A DNA stretch of 64,000 bases from Nitrospira sp. SG-bin1 (GTDB lineage: Bacteria > Nitrospirota > Nitrospiria > Nitrospirales > Nitrospiraceae): the NCBI GenBank assembly GCA_002083365.1, contig LVWS01000038.1, positions 1-64,000 of the forward strand. Direction: 5' to 3'. The notes under the pieces are model-generated. The model was not told where the DNA came from. It worked only from the letters and a program-made list of their open reading frames with translations, and did not search any database. Below are positions 41,867 through 51,227 of the stretch, one piece after another. Position 1 is the stretch's first letter. Each line of letters begins with the position of its first letter. The translations under genes were made by a program, and so were the position numbers.

Positions 41867-44185
41867 ATGTCGGCTCAACCGTTACCTCGGCCTGTCTCCT
41901 GGGCGAGGCGCCTTCTCATTTCATTCCTGATCGTTTGTGGCATCGCGATTGTCCTCGTGGGAGGATATGGCGCCTTTCTCTCAACCAGTTTGGCGCTGCC
42001 GAGGAGCGACGAGCATCCACCCCTGTTGATCTACGGTGCCCCGTTTTTTCTGACGCCGGGGATCCATCCGGTGGGTTCTGGGTTGCTCGACCATTTGCAG
42101 CGGTTGGAGTACAAGCCGGCCGCGGCGGCGCCGCGGGCAGCCGGTGAGTATCTCGTCACCAAAAACTCAATCGAGATCTTTCTGCATGCTCAGGAGGAGA
42201 ATCGACTTCCTGCACGATCGGTCCGGTTGACGCTGGTCAACGGCATCGTCACCGAAGTATTGTCCGTCTCCGACGGGCGCCCTCTCTCCTTGGTAACCCT
42301 CGAACCGGTGTTGATCAGCGGAATGCGTTCCGGTTCCAGGCAGGTCCGAGAATGGGTTTCTCTCGACCATATCCCGCCACTATTGATTAAGACGTTGTTG
42401 ACCGTCGAGGATCGTCGATTTTTTTCTCATTTTGGGGTCGATCCCATCGCGATCGGTCGAGCGTTGTGGGTCAACACGACTCGCGGCGGGGTCGTGCAGG
42501 GAGGCAGCACGATCACTCAGCAATTGGCCAAGAACCTCTTCTATTCTCCCAAGCGAACCATGGGACGGAAACTCCGGGAATTGATGGCAGCGATGGCGCT
42601 GGAGTTCAAGTATCGGAAGGAAGAGATTTTGGAGAGCTATCTGAATGAAATCTATCTCGGTCAAGCCGGACCGGTTTCGATCTACGGTGTGGGCGAAGCC
42701 GCTCATCGCTACTTCAGTAAGAATCTTGATGAACTGTCGATCGATGAAATGGCGCTGATCGTTGGATTGATCAAAGGACCCAATGCCTATTCCCCCGTCA
42801 AAAGCGTGGAAGATGCCACGAAGCGCCGAAATGTGGTGCTGCGCCGTCTGAAGGAAGAAGGAATCGTGACGGATGACGTCGTGGCCCAGGCCATGGCCCG
42901 TCCGGTGAAGGTCATGCTGAATCAAGACGTCCTCACCGATGCACCGTATTTCGTCGACCACTTGCTCAGGGAAATCGAACAGGGAATCGGAATGGACATA
43001 CCGGACGGCGCGCGAATCCATTCGACCCTTGATCCCAGGATTCAGCGGATCGTCGCCCAAGTGGTGCAGGAAGGACTCGCAAGACTCGAAAAGCGCTATC
43101 CGGATCTGAATGGGGCCGACCCTCCGCTTCAGGGCGCGGCGGTCGTGCTGGATGTGAAGACCGGTCATGTCCTCGCGATGGTCGGTGGTCGTAACTATCG
43201 CTTGAGCCAATTCAACCGTGCGGTGCAAGCGCATCGATCGGCGGGGTCCCTCTTCAAACCGTTTGTGTATCTGGCCGGACTCGAGGCGGCACGTGATGCA
43301 GGTACGGCCGGGCTGACCGCAGCGACCATACTCATGGACGAGCCGGTGACACTGGAATCCGGCACGGAGTCCTGGTCGCCCCAGAATTACGATCGACAAT
43401 ATCGAGGGCCGGTAACGGTCAGAACCGCGCTCGAACAGTCCTTGAATGTTCCAGCCGTTCGGACGGCACATCGAACTGGAATTGCGGCTCTCACTAATGT
43501 GCTGCATGCGTTCGGAATTACCACGCCGTTGGCGGAGAATTTGTCTCTGGCGTTGGGGAGCTCCTCCGTCTCGTTACTTCAGATCACATCCGCCTACGCC
43601 GGTCTTGCCAATGGAGGCGTCGTCATCCGTCCGGTGGCGTTGTCCAACATGGTACGTGACGGAGGAGAGACTATTTGGAGCCCTCCGCTTGATCGGCGTC
43701 AAGCCGCGACTCCGCAAGGAGCGTTTCTCCTCACGTCGTTGTTGAAGGGGGTGGTGGACCGCGGTACTGGCACCAAAGCGCGAGCGTTGGGCGTGCAAGG
43801 ACCGGTCGCGGGCAAGACTGGGACGACTGATGGGTATCGGGACGCCTGGTTCATCGGCTATACGCCCGAGATGGCAATCGGCGTGTGGGTGGGGTTTGAC
43901 GATGAACGCCCCATTAAGTTGACCGGTGCCCAGGCGGCTCTCCCGATTTGGAGTGAGTTGGCGGTTCGGCTCATCCCACGGGACTCCCCGGATTTTGAGA
44001 CGCCGGCCGGGGTCGTCCAGCGGAAAATCGATCCCAAAAGCGGACAACTTGCGACCTCGCAATGTCCGGAGAAACGGTTGGAGTTCTTCATCGCTGGTAC
44101 GGAGCCGACGGTCTATTGCGAGATTCACGGAGGCGGATTGTGGGAACGTCTGAAGCAGACGTTTGGTCTGCCTCAACAAGAATGA
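41867..44185 (+). CDS. mrcB: Bifunctional penicillin-binding protein 1B type
   Basis: The 772-residue class A PBP has one membrane anchor (LLISFLIVCGIAIVLVGGYG), a UB2H-like region (GIHPVGSGLLDHLQRLEYKP) and the GT51 glycosyltransferase (TVEDRRFFSHFGVDP, GGSTITQQLAKNLFYSP, ESYLNEIYLGQ). The transpeptidase has SxxK in RSAGSLFKPF (about residue 460), SLN in EQSLNVP and KTGT in GKTGTTDGYRDAWF. It polymerises and crosslinks peptidoglycan. The UB2H module is the site where LpoB acts in E. coli. It is followed by a bactofilin gene. Confidence 0.95.
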   Translation: MSAQPLPRPVSWARRLLISFLIVCGIAIVLVGGYGAFLSTSLALPRSDEHPPLLIYGAPFFLTPGIHPVGSGLLDHLQRLEYKPAAAAPRAAGEYLVTKNSIEIFLHAQEENRLPARSVRLTLVNGIVTEVLSVSDGRPLSLVTLEPVLISGMRSGSRQVREWVSLDHIPPLLIKTLLTVEDRRFFSHFGVDPIAIGRALWVNTTRGGVVQGGSTITQQLAKNLFYSPKRTMGRKLRELMAAMALEFKYRKEEILESYLNEIYLGQAGPVSIYGVGEAAHRYFSKNLDELSIDEMALIVGLIKGPNAYSPVKSVEDATKRRNVVLRRLKEEGIVTDDVVAQAMARPVKVMLNQDVLTDAPYFVDHLLREIEQGIGMDIPDGARIHSTLDPRIQRIVAQVVQEGLARLEKRYPDLNGADPPLQGAAVVLDVKTGHVLAMVGGRNYRLSQFNRAVQAHRSAGSLFKPFVYLAGLEAARDAGTAGLTAATILMDEPVTLESGTESWSPQNYDRQYRGPVTVRTALEQSLNVPAVRTAHRTGIAALTNVLHAFGITTPLAENLSLALGSSSVSLLQITSAYAGLANGGVVIRPVALSNMVRDGGETIWSPPLDRRQAATPQGAFLLTSLLKGVVDRGTGTKARALGVQGPVAGKTGTTDGYRDAWFIGYTPEMAIGVWVGFDDERPIKLTGAQAALPIWSELAVRLIPRDSPDFETPAGVVQRKIDPKSGQLATSQCPEKRLEFFIAGTEPTVYCEIHGGGLWERLKQTFGLPQQE

Positions 44186-44422
44186 TGATCGGCCTCTACA
44201 AGAATCGGTGATGGGTGCATCAGGTGGCATCCTACACAAGAAGACCACGGTGCGATTTGAGATGGTCCTGGAAGTGTTTTCTCGGCGCTGTCGCAGCGAG
44301 TGGAGGGCGTGATGAAGAAGGCGGGCCATGGGGCGCAGAATGTAGGATTCCATAAACTGTTAGGTGTATCTCCGGTCCTAAGGTAACCTTGGGGAAGGCT
44401 GACCTGCACCGGAGGAGTTCCC

Positions 44423-44866
44423 ATGAAAAAGACCGGGTATGTCGACGACGGCAATATTACGCTGTTGGCAAAAGGCGTTGAACTGAAGGGTGAAATCAGG
44501 GTTGACGGAACCGTGCGAATCGATGGGCGGCTCGAGGGCGATGTCCACACGAAGGGAGAAGTCATTGTCGGAGAAGATGGAGTCGTGAAGGGTGCCATCC
44601 ATGCCGATTCACTGATCAGCAGCGGGCGTATTAAAGCCACGGTTACGGCAACCGGGAAAATCCAACTCCTCAAAACGGCGATTCTGATCGGTGAAGTCCA
44701 TTGCCCGACGATGTTGATGGAAGAAGGAGCAAAATTTCAGGGAGTCAGCGATATGGGGGTCACTGGTTGGCCCGAAGAGGCCTCGCGATTACCCAATAAC
44801 GTCCGTGACATGAACGCGCATCGTGGGAAAGCGATTGCGTTGATCGGACGGGAAGCCGACCTGTAA
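44423..44866 (+). CDS. Bactofilin
   Basis: The 147-residue protein consists of the right-handed beta-helix DUF583: TLLAKGVELKGEIRVDGTVRIDGRLEGDVHT and EVIVGEDGVVKGAIHADSLI. Short polar tails flank the helix. Bactofilins polymerise without nucleotides and help place cell-wall enzymes; the neighbouring PBP1B fits that role, but an interaction is inference. CCGGAGGAG precedes the ATG. A gap of about 235 bases separates it from the PBP gene. Confidence 0.93.
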   Translation: MKKTGYVDDGNITLLAKGVELKGEIRVDGTVRIDGRLEGDVHTKGEVIVGEDGVVKGAIHADSLISSGRIKATVTATGKIQLLKTAILIGEVHCPTMLMEEGAKFQGVSDMGVTGWPEEASRLPNNVRDMNAHRGKAIALIGREADL

Positions 44867-45003
44867 GATCTCTCCACTTCCCCCTCTCGGTATCATCCTG
44901 ACATCGGCCCTTTCATTTCTTCCATATCATCCTTTGCTCCCGTGACAGACGCCATCAGATCTGCTATTTACTCGAGACTTCTTCATAGGCTGCGATATCT
45001 TAT

Positions 45004-46101
45004 ATGACCAGACAACAGATCTTTTCAGTTGTATTCTTTTCTCTCCTGGTCTTGCTTCTCTACCAGATCGGACTGATGTTCAAACCGTTTGTCTTCTCCG
45101 CCTTGTGGGCCGGTCTGTTGGCGCATTGGGTATTCCCGCTCCATCTACGGTTGACCAGATTGTTCGGCGGCAAGGAAGCGCTGTCTGCTTCCCTGCTGAC
45201 GGTCGGCGCCTTAGGGATTGTCATCGTCCCATTGATTGTGATGGGGGTAATGCTGGTGCGCGAAGCCGGCGCCGCAGAACTAGAGATCAGGTCATGGATC
45301 GCGGCCGGCGGCCTTCAGCGGCTGCCGGAACAGGTTGCGGGCATTCCGTTTATCGGCGGTTTGCTGAAGTCGACGATGTCCGACACCGGTACACCGGCGA
45401 TTTCCTTGGAGCAGTCATTACTGACCGGAGTGAAAGAACTCAGTCAACTGTTGGTCGGTGGGGTGGGAGGATTGTTGAAGAACACCTTTGCGCTGGTGAC
45501 TAATTTTTTCATGATGCTGCTGATCCTGTTTTTTCTCTTTAAAGACGGTCGACAGTGGCTCTCGGTCTTGTACGACCTCATCCCATTGGAAGAGTCGCAT
45601 AAGTCCAAGATCCTGATCCGGTTGGATCAAACGATCCGGGCGGTGGTGAAAGGCATGTTGGTGACGGCCATCGTTCAGGGACTTCTGGCCGGGATGGCTT
45701 ACTTGGCGCTCAATGTCCCGTTTCCGATGGGATTGACCGCATTGACGATCGTGCTGGCGCCGATCCCATTCGGCGGAACGGGGCTGGTCTGGGGACCAGT
45801 GGCACTGTATCTCTTCTGGATGGGAATGACCGGAAAGGCACTCGTGATGTTGGTGTGGGGGATCGGCGTGATTTCGATGGTGGATCAGTTCCTCCGTCCG
45901 TGGTTAATCGGTCAGGATGTGCAGATTCCGGTGTTGCCGCTCGTGCTCAGTGTGCTCGGTGGGCTGGCTCTGTATGGGATACTGGGGATCTTCATTGGAC
46001 CGATTATGGTCAGCTTGCTGATGACGGCGGTCCAGATTTATCGGGAGGAATACCATCTTAAACAAGCGATGGCTCCTGTCGCTCCGTCCACGCTTCCCTA
46101 A
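45004..46101 (+). CDS. AI-2E family transporter
   Basis: This 365-residue membrane protein of the AI-2E/PerM family has about eight hydrophobic segments. Landmarks are MLLILFFLFKDGRQWL, IRAVVKGMLVTAIVQGLLAG and IGVISMVDQFLRPWLIG. Members export autoinducer-2 or act as Na+(Li+)/H+ antiporters, and the specific substrate is not clear from sequence. No strong Shine-Dalgarno sequence precedes the ATG. Confidence 0.9.
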   Translation: MTRQQIFSVVFFSLLVLLLYQIGLMFKPFVFSALWAGLLAHWVFPLHLRLTRLFGGKEALSASLLTVGALGIVIVPLIVMGVMLVREAGAAELEIRSWIAAGGLQRLPEQVAGIPFIGGLLKSTMSDTGTPAISLEQSLLTGVKELSQLLVGGVGGLLKNTFALVTNFFMMLLILFFLFKDGRQWLSVLYDLIPLEESHKSKILIRLDQTIRAVVKGMLVTAIVQGLLAGMAYLALNVPFPMGLTALTIVLAPIPFGGTGLVWGPVALYLFWMGMTGKALVMLVWGIGVISMVDQFLRPWLIGQDVQIPVLPLVLSVLGGLALYGILGIFIGPIMVSLLMTAVQIYREEYHLKQAMAPVAPSTLP

Positions 46102-46117
46102 CGTCTTCGTCAGCGTA

Positions 46118-46711
46118 CTACTCGAGCGGAATCGTAATGGCGATTCCTCCCATGACATCGTGCAGCTTGAAATCCTGTTTAGGGCTCAACGGATGGCTGT
46201 TATGGCAGGTGACACAGGCGGCGGAGACCGCACGGTCCGCGTAGATAGCCTGGAAATATTGCTTCTTGCCGCTCGCCACGATGCCGGTGACCGGCCGATC
46301 CGGCTGGCGTCGAAGGAGGTCCAGGGCCTTTCGCTCGAACTCGGTGGCAGGGGCGTTACGCTGATAGATCGGGGAGAAGCCGATGAGCCGATAGCGGATG
46401 CCCCGTCCACTTTCGGCCACGAGTTGTCCGGAATGCTGGAGGAACTGGGCCGGCAGCGGCAGGGCATTGTCTTGCTCCCAATGTTCCGTTGCCGCGACAA
46501 TGCCTTTTTCCTGCATACGGTTGACGATGTGTGTCGTGTAGATCGAGCGGTCGGCTTCGAGGACGGCATGGACATAATCGGCGACCCTATCAGGAGAAAT
46601 GCCGACGGCAGTGGGGCTCTCTTTGGCTGAGAGGAACGCCGTCATGCCGCAAACTCCCCCTAGGAGGAATGCGATGGCTGTGGTTCGGAACGCGAAGCGG
46701 AGGTAGTCCAT
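46118..46711 (-). CDS. Exported c-type heme protein (DUF3365, Tll0287-like)
   Basis: From the ATG at 46711, with AGGAGG upstream, the product is 197 residues. It has a signal or anchor segment (TTAIAFLLGGVCGMTAFL), a helical sensor part (EHWEQDNALPLPAQFLQHSG) and a single heme motif CVTCHNSH near residue 172. Its family includes the Tll0287 heme protein and the sensor domains of some kinases. It is probably a periplasmic redox sensor for the kinase encoded upstream. Its start lies inside the last 52 bases of that kinase gene. Confidence 0.85.
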   Translation of the reverse strand: MDYLRFAFRTTAIAFLLGGVCGMTAFLSAKESPTAVGISPDRVADYVHAVLEADRSIYTTHIVNRMQEKGIVAATEHWEQDNALPLPAQFLQHSGQLVAESGRGIRYRLIGFSPIYQRNAPATEFERKALDLLRRQPDRPVTGIVASGKKQYFQAIYADRAVSAACVTCHNSHPLSPKQDFKLHDVMGGIAITIPLE

Positions 46712-49158
46712 GGGCCTCCTGTGGGAGTTATCGGGGCGCTGATCGGCAGAGTGATGAAGCATGTCGTGCCTCGACCTTCGACACTCTCAATGCGGAGGTC
46801 GCCTTCAAATTTGCGGATGATACGCTTCGCCACCGTGAGCCCGAGGCCGGAGCCTTCTCCCTGTCCCTTCGTTGTAAAAAACGGGTCGAAGACTCTCGAT
46901 AGATGTTGTTTGGAGATGCCAGGGCCGGAATCGGCAATTGTCATCGTCGCGATATGGTCCGATACGGCGGTCGTCAACGTGAGTGTCCCGGTGCCTTTCA
47001 TGGCTTGAGCGGCATTGGTGATCACATTCACGAAGGCTTGCCGAAGTTGGTCTGGAAACACCACTACGGGGGTGCTGCCTGCATAGACCTTGTCGACCAC
47101 GACCTCTTTCATGTCCACGCTGGATTGTGCCGTGGTCAGGGCCTGGTCCAGTATCTGCTCCACATGCACCGGCACCGGCTTGTCGGACGCCTCACGGTTG
47201 GCCACCCCGGTAAAATCTCGAATGATCGTCGCCATGCGACGGCCGTGAGCCACGATATCCTTGGCGCAGCTCTTGACGTGCTCCAAGTCCTGTTCATCCT
47301 GAATGACTTCTCCCAACCCGATGATACCGAACAGGGGGTTGTTGAGCTCATGACCGATTCCCGCGGTAAGCACCCCGAGACTGCCCATCTTCTCCGCCTG
47401 AACCAGTTGATCTTGCAGCCGGCTCTCCTCCGTGGTGTCTCGAAGCACCAGTCCGATGCTGTCTTCTTCCCCCGGTCTCGCGGGCAATCTGAACCATTGG
47501 TATTGATAGATGCGGGACCCGATGTGAAGTTCAGCCCGACGACGAACGGGTTCGTGGTCCGTGTGAGGCATGAGCGGGTCCCTCGGGACCGGCTCACGTT
47601 CGAGATCGGCTGTGGTGGACGACGAATCTCCGTTGGTTCGGAATTCCGATTGAAGCTGTTTCTGAACCGTCGGATCGAGGGGAAGAATCGTGAACAGCGA
47701 TACGCCGGTCGTCGGTTCTTGGATATTGAAGGATTCGCGGGCCGCTTGGTTGATGTAACGCACGACTTCATGCGCGTCGATCAAGAGAATCGGAGTGGGA
47801 ACGGCGTCCAGGATTTGATCAGTCGACTTTTGGAGGACTTGGACCTCTTGGGTCTTCAACTTGACCTGGTCCGTCAGTCCGGCGAACGCCGCTTTCAGTC
47901 GGCTGTTCATCCGGTTGAACTCTTCGGCCAAGTCTTCCAATTCGTCACCGGTGTCGATCCGGATCGGTGTCCGCAGTTCTCCCCGTCCGATCGCCTGCGC
48001 GGCCTGTTGCAGTTGCCGGACGGGCGTGACGATGCGGCCGGCGGCAATGTACCCCAGCGCGGCCAGCAGCAGCAAAGCGACCGCTCCAAATACCGTGACC
48101 CAAGTGAACAGGTGCTGAATCGGCGCGAACAGTTCATCGGACGACTGCCACACGAATGTGTGCCACGAGCCGGCGTTGATCGAACCGTTGGTCGCCCGGC
48201 TGATCTCCGGGAGCGGCGCGAAGCCGATCACGGAGGTATCCTGTCCCCCATGGCCGTCGCTCGAGGCTTGCACCCAACCGGGCTGCTGCGGCGTGACGAG
48301 CGGGATTAAACTCCGATCGGACAAAGGAACACCGGTCGGAAGAAGCGGACAGCTGATGACGATGCCGTTGGAATCGATCAGCATGACGTGACCCGTTTTT
48401 CCGAACCGGATGACATGGGTCGAGGGAGAAAAGAAGGCTTTGGCGTCGATCACGCGGTGCAGGACTCCGACGACTTCATACCGGAGACTATCCATGACGG
48501 GGAGTGAAATGGTGAACACATAGGTGTTCGCCTGGTCGTCGAAATGGATGTCCTCGACATAGAGTCTGCCCACCGCTTTGTTGAAGGCTCCCTGCCACCA
48601 TCGGGTCTCGTCGTGGCGAAACGCCGGATGGTCCGTCATGGTTGCGACGAGCCTGCCCTCTCGATCGGTCAAGAACAGCATCTTTGTCGATGAACGAACC
48701 ACGTGCGGGAGCAACTGTCCCGGCGCGCTATGGAGGCCGGTAAAGTATTCGTGCAGCAAGGCGCTGAACGGGCTCTCCAAGACGGATCGGAGCGCCGTCT
48801 GGTCGCGTGCAGTCCAACGTTTTTCCAATTCTGAGAGCGCCGTGGCGGGATTCTTGGGATCGCTCCGTGCATCACGCCGATGTTCCAGCTCGCGGATGAG
48901 CATCGGATCATTCGCGATGCGCGCCGTGTGGGCGATTTCTTCAGCGAGCAAGAGATCGAGTTTGCGGGCGGTTTCGGTCGCCAGCGCTTCGAAGCTCTCC
49001 CCGCTGACCTCCCGGATTTCCTGAGACCCTTGCCAGAAGGCCATTCCCAACCCGACGATGAGCGGGATGAGTCCGACGAGAAGCATGGAGACGATGACCT
49101 TGGCCTTGAGCCCCCATGTGGTGCGGGGCGGCGCGGAGGGGGCCGGTGTCTCAGCCAT
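46660..49158 (-). CDS. Sensor histidine kinase, dCache-HAMP-PAS
   Basis: The 832-residue kinase has a membrane segment (VIVSMLLVGLIPLIVGLGMAF), an extracytoplasmic double-Cache region (about 50-345) and a second membrane segment (VTVFGAVALLLLAALGYI). HAMP (GRIVTPVRQLQQAAQAIG) and PAS (QILDAVPTPILLIDAHEVVR) follow. HisKA has the phospho-histidine near residue 604 in TAGIGHELNNPLFG. The ATPase has NVITNAAQAM, DSGPGI and GSGLGL. It begins two bases after the upstream kinase stop. The dCache may bind a small ligand; the heme protein downstream could add a redox input. Confidence 0.93.
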   Translation of the reverse strand: MAETPAPSAPPRTTWGLKAKVIVSMLLVGLIPLIVGLGMAFWQGSQEIREVSGESFEALATETARKLDLLLAEEIAHTARIANDPMLIRELEHRRDARSDPKNPATALSELEKRWTARDQTALRSVLESPFSALLHEYFTGLHSAPGQLLPHVVRSSTKMLFLTDREGRLVATMTDHPAFRHDETRWWQGAFNKAVGRLYVEDIHFDDQANTYVFTISLPVMDSLRYEVVGVLHRVIDAKAFFSPSTHVIRFGKTGHVMLIDSNGIVISCPLLPTGVPLSDRSLIPLVTPQQPGWVQASSDGHGGQDTSVIGFAPLPEISRATNGSINAGSWHTFVWQSSDELFAPIQHLFTWVTVFGAVALLLLAALGYIAAGRIVTPVRQLQQAAQAIGRGELRTPIRIDTGDELEDLAEEFNRMNSRLKAAFAGLTDQVKLKTQEVQVLQKSTDQILDAVPTPILLIDAHEVVRYINQAARESFNIQEPTTGVSLFTILPLDPTVQKQLQSEFRTNGDSSSTTADLEREPVPRDPLMPHTDHEPVRRRAELHIGSRIYQYQWFRLPARPGEEDSIGLVLRDTTEESRLQDQLVQAEKMGSLGVLTAGIGHELNNPLFGIIGLGEVIQDEQDLEHVKSCAKDIVAHGRRMATIIRDFTGVANREASDKPVPVHVEQILDQALTTAQSSVDMKEVVVDKVYAGSTPVVVFPDQLRQAFVNVITNAAQAMKGTGTLTLTTAVSDHIATMTIADSGPGISKQHLSRVFDPFFTTKGQGEGSGLGLTVAKRIIRKFEGDLRIESVEGRGTTCFITLPISAPITPTGGPWTTSASRSEPQPSHSS

Positions 49159-49160
49159 AA

Positions 49161-50279
49161 TCAGGAGCTCCTCCCACCGGTAGGGGTCTCGTCGTGAAAA
49201 GTGAGGGTGAAGGTCGAGCCGCGACCGATGTGGCTCTCCACCCCTATGGAACCATTCATGCGATGGATGACATTCTTGATGTTGTAGAGGCCCAATCCAG
49301 TTCCTTTTCCCGGCGGCTTTGTGGTGAAAAACGGTTCAAAAATCCGGTGTTGTATCTCCGGAGCCATGCCACAGCCTGTATCCGAGACACGAACCTGCGT
49401 GGTACCGGCGACAGTGGACGTTTCCAGCGTCAAGATTCCCTTGTGTTCCATGGCTTGGACGGCATTGGTAATGAGATTGACGAACACATGGAGGAGTTCA
49501 TCGGGGTTTCCCTTCACGACGACGTCGGGCTGATACAGCTTGCGGATCTCAATGTCTTGCAGCGCCACGGCATAACGGGCGATTTTTAGAGCCTCATCCA
49601 GCTTGCCGTTGACGCTGATGAGCCCGTCTTGTCGCAGAGATGCACGGCGGGAATACGAGGTCAGATCTCGACAAATGGCCGTCGTTCGTTTCACGGCCTC
49701 AATGATGTCTCTGGCCTGAAGATGCACGGCTTCCAAGTCGGTTTCATCGGTGAGGTTCTCCGCCAGTCCGAGAATCAGTTGGAGGGGATTGTTCATATCG
49801 TGAGCGATGCCGGCGGCAAACGACCCGATTCCCGCCAGCTTCTCCGCATGGAGCAGCTCGGTTTGCAATGTCGATTCATGTTGCACGAGCAGCCAGAGTA
49901 GCCTCGACGTCTGCCCATTGACGATGTCGGTCCCGGTCGGAACCTCTTTGTGAAGTGCCGCTTCCAGCGCTGGGTCGCCGGTGACGTCCATTACGAGATG
50001 GAGCCCGGGGGTGTTGACCAAATCGGCGATGCGGTCATAGATCGACACGTTGAGCTCCTGGGCCCGTTGAAGGCCAGGGGCCGAGGGATTCTTGTCGGTA
50101 ATGCCGACGATCTGCACCGTGCCGATTTGGTGGAGGACGTCGAGCAGGGCGATCCCCCCTCGACCCGCCCCGATGATGGCCACTCGCATCGGTGACGGAA
50201 CGGGAGCGGGTTCGTTTCCCTGATGCGTGGTTCGCGGATGGAATATGATCGGTGAGATAGTCGTCATGCTGAACCCCAT
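49161..50279 (-). CDS. Histidine kinase with Rossmann-like N-terminal domain
   Basis: The 372-residue soluble kinase has an unusual N-terminus. Residues about 31-130 read MRVAIIGAGRGGIALLDVLH, then VQIVGITDKNPSAPGLQRAQ and LHLVMDVTGDPALE, like an NAD(P)-binding Rossmann fold with GxGxxG. HisKA follows with GIAHDMNNPLQLILG and then the ATPase (NLITNAVQAM, DTGCGM, GTGLGLYNIK). The GxGxxG-like loop suggests nucleotide or redox sensing. It starts 15 bases after the receiver gene and is followed by the dCache kinase gene. ATG 50279 or the internal ATG at 50189 are possible starts. Confidence 0.85.
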   Translation of the reverse strand: MGFSMTTISPIIFHPRTTHQGNEPAPVPSPMRVAIIGAGRGGIALLDVLHQIGTVQIVGITDKNPSAPGLQRAQELNVSIYDRIADLVNTPGLHLVMDVTGDPALEAALHKEVPTGTDIVNGQTSRLLWLLVQHESTLQTELLHAEKLAGIGSFAAGIAHDMNNPLQLILGLAENLTDETDLEAVHLQARDIIEAVKRTTAICRDLTSYSRRASLRQDGLISVNGKLDEALKIARYAVALQDIEIRKLYQPDVVVKGNPDELLHVFVNLITNAVQAMEHKGILTLETSTVAGTTQVRVSDTGCGMAPEIQHRIFEPFFTTKPPGKGTGLGLYNIKNVIHRMNGSIGVESHIGRGSTFTLTFHDETPTGGRSS

Positions 50280-50294
50280 GCGGTGGCCGGTCCA

Positions 50295-50729
50295 TCAGAG
50301 ATGAGCCAATTCACGTTGTTCCATGGCGCGAGCGACAGAAGCTTTCAGTGTCTCGCCTTCCACCGGCTTTACGAGATAGTCCACGACTCCCTGCCTGAGT
50401 AATGACGTGGCCATATCCGTGTCCGGAAACCCGGTCAGGACGATCAGCGGCACGCGTGGATAGTTCTGGCGAAAATATGCAATCGCTTCGATCCCGTTCA
50501 CTTTTGGCATCCGGATGTCACAGATGATGACGTCGAGAAGCAGCCGGTTTTCCCCTGAGTTGATGACCTCAATGGCCTTTTCCCCGTTCTCCGCTTCGAG
50601 CACATCATAGCCGGCTTTGTGCAGAGTCATCCGGACGACCTTGCGAATATCGGGTTCATCGTCAACGATCAGCACCCGACCATTGCTGCTTTCACCTCCG
50701 ACAAAAAACCCGGACTTGAATTCGCTCAT
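50295..50729 (-). CDS. Single-domain response regulator of the signalling operon
   Basis: The 144-residue receiver starts at the ATG at 50729 with AAGGAGG 5 bases upstream. Landmarks are VLIVDDEPDIRKVVRMTL, the phospho-acceptor in DVIICDIRMPKVNG, the threonine in LIVLTGFPDT and the lysine in DYLVKPVEG. No DNA-binding output is present. It is the first gene of a four-gene unit with two kinases and an exported c-heme protein. Relay to another output protein is likely. Confidence 0.93.
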   Translation of the reverse strand: MSEFKSGFFVGGESSNGRVLIVDDEPDIRKVVRMTLHKAGYDVLEAENGEKAIEVINSGENRLLLDVIICDIRMPKVNGIEAIAYFRQNYPRVPLIVLTGFPDTDMATSLLRQGVVDYLVKPVEGETLKASVARAMEQRELAHL

Positions 50730-50978
50730 GGCGACCTCCTTGGTGAAGGACAAGGTGACATGTGTATGGAAGTAGGTAATGGCAAGCTCGATGCCGAACA
50801 CGACGACGGTGAGTTATGAAGACATTCAACGGCTTGGCCTCTCGCATCCGGTGGGTATGTGAGGGAGCCTGGTGCCAAAGCACCACCAACATGCTGAAAT
50901 CCACCACCACAAAGGAAGTCCGTTGCGTTTCAGAACCGATTTCGGCTAGGGTATTGAAAACATGAGGAGTGGAGGCCG

Positions 50979-51218
50979 GTGATTACCCCAGACACGCTCA
51001 CAGACTATATTCGTCGGTCTTTACCGGATGCCGTGGTGACGGTGACCGATCGGACGGGCACGATGGACCACCTCAAGGTTGTGATCGTCTCTGATGGTTT
51101 TCATGGGAAAAACCTCTTGGACCGGCATCGAATGATTTATCACGCATTGGACGTACCAATGAAGGATGGACGCATCCATGCGCTCGAAATAACGGCGCGT
51201 ACCAGAGACGAGGCATAG
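50979..51218 (+). CDS. BolA family protein
   Basis: The 79-residue BolA-type protein has the family core: VTVTDRTGTMDHLKVVIVSDGFHGKNLLDRHR in pattern, with H-x-K and the DRHRMIYHAL helix. It starts at GTG with TGGAGG upstream. BolA proteins bind Fe-S clusters together with monothiol glutaredoxins. The next gene, ten bases away, encodes exactly such a glutaredoxin, so the pair probably acts in Fe-S trafficking or iron regulation. Confidence 0.9.
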   Translation: MITPDTLTDYIRRSLPDAVVTVTDRTGTMDHLKVVIVSDGFHGKNLLDRHRMIYHALDVPMKDGRIHALEITARTRDEA

Positions 51219-51227
51219 GAGGACACC

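Noticed and set aside
41867..44185. Large minus-strand frames opposite the PBP gene
   Set aside because: They are shadows of the strongly supported plus-strand PBP1B coding sequence.
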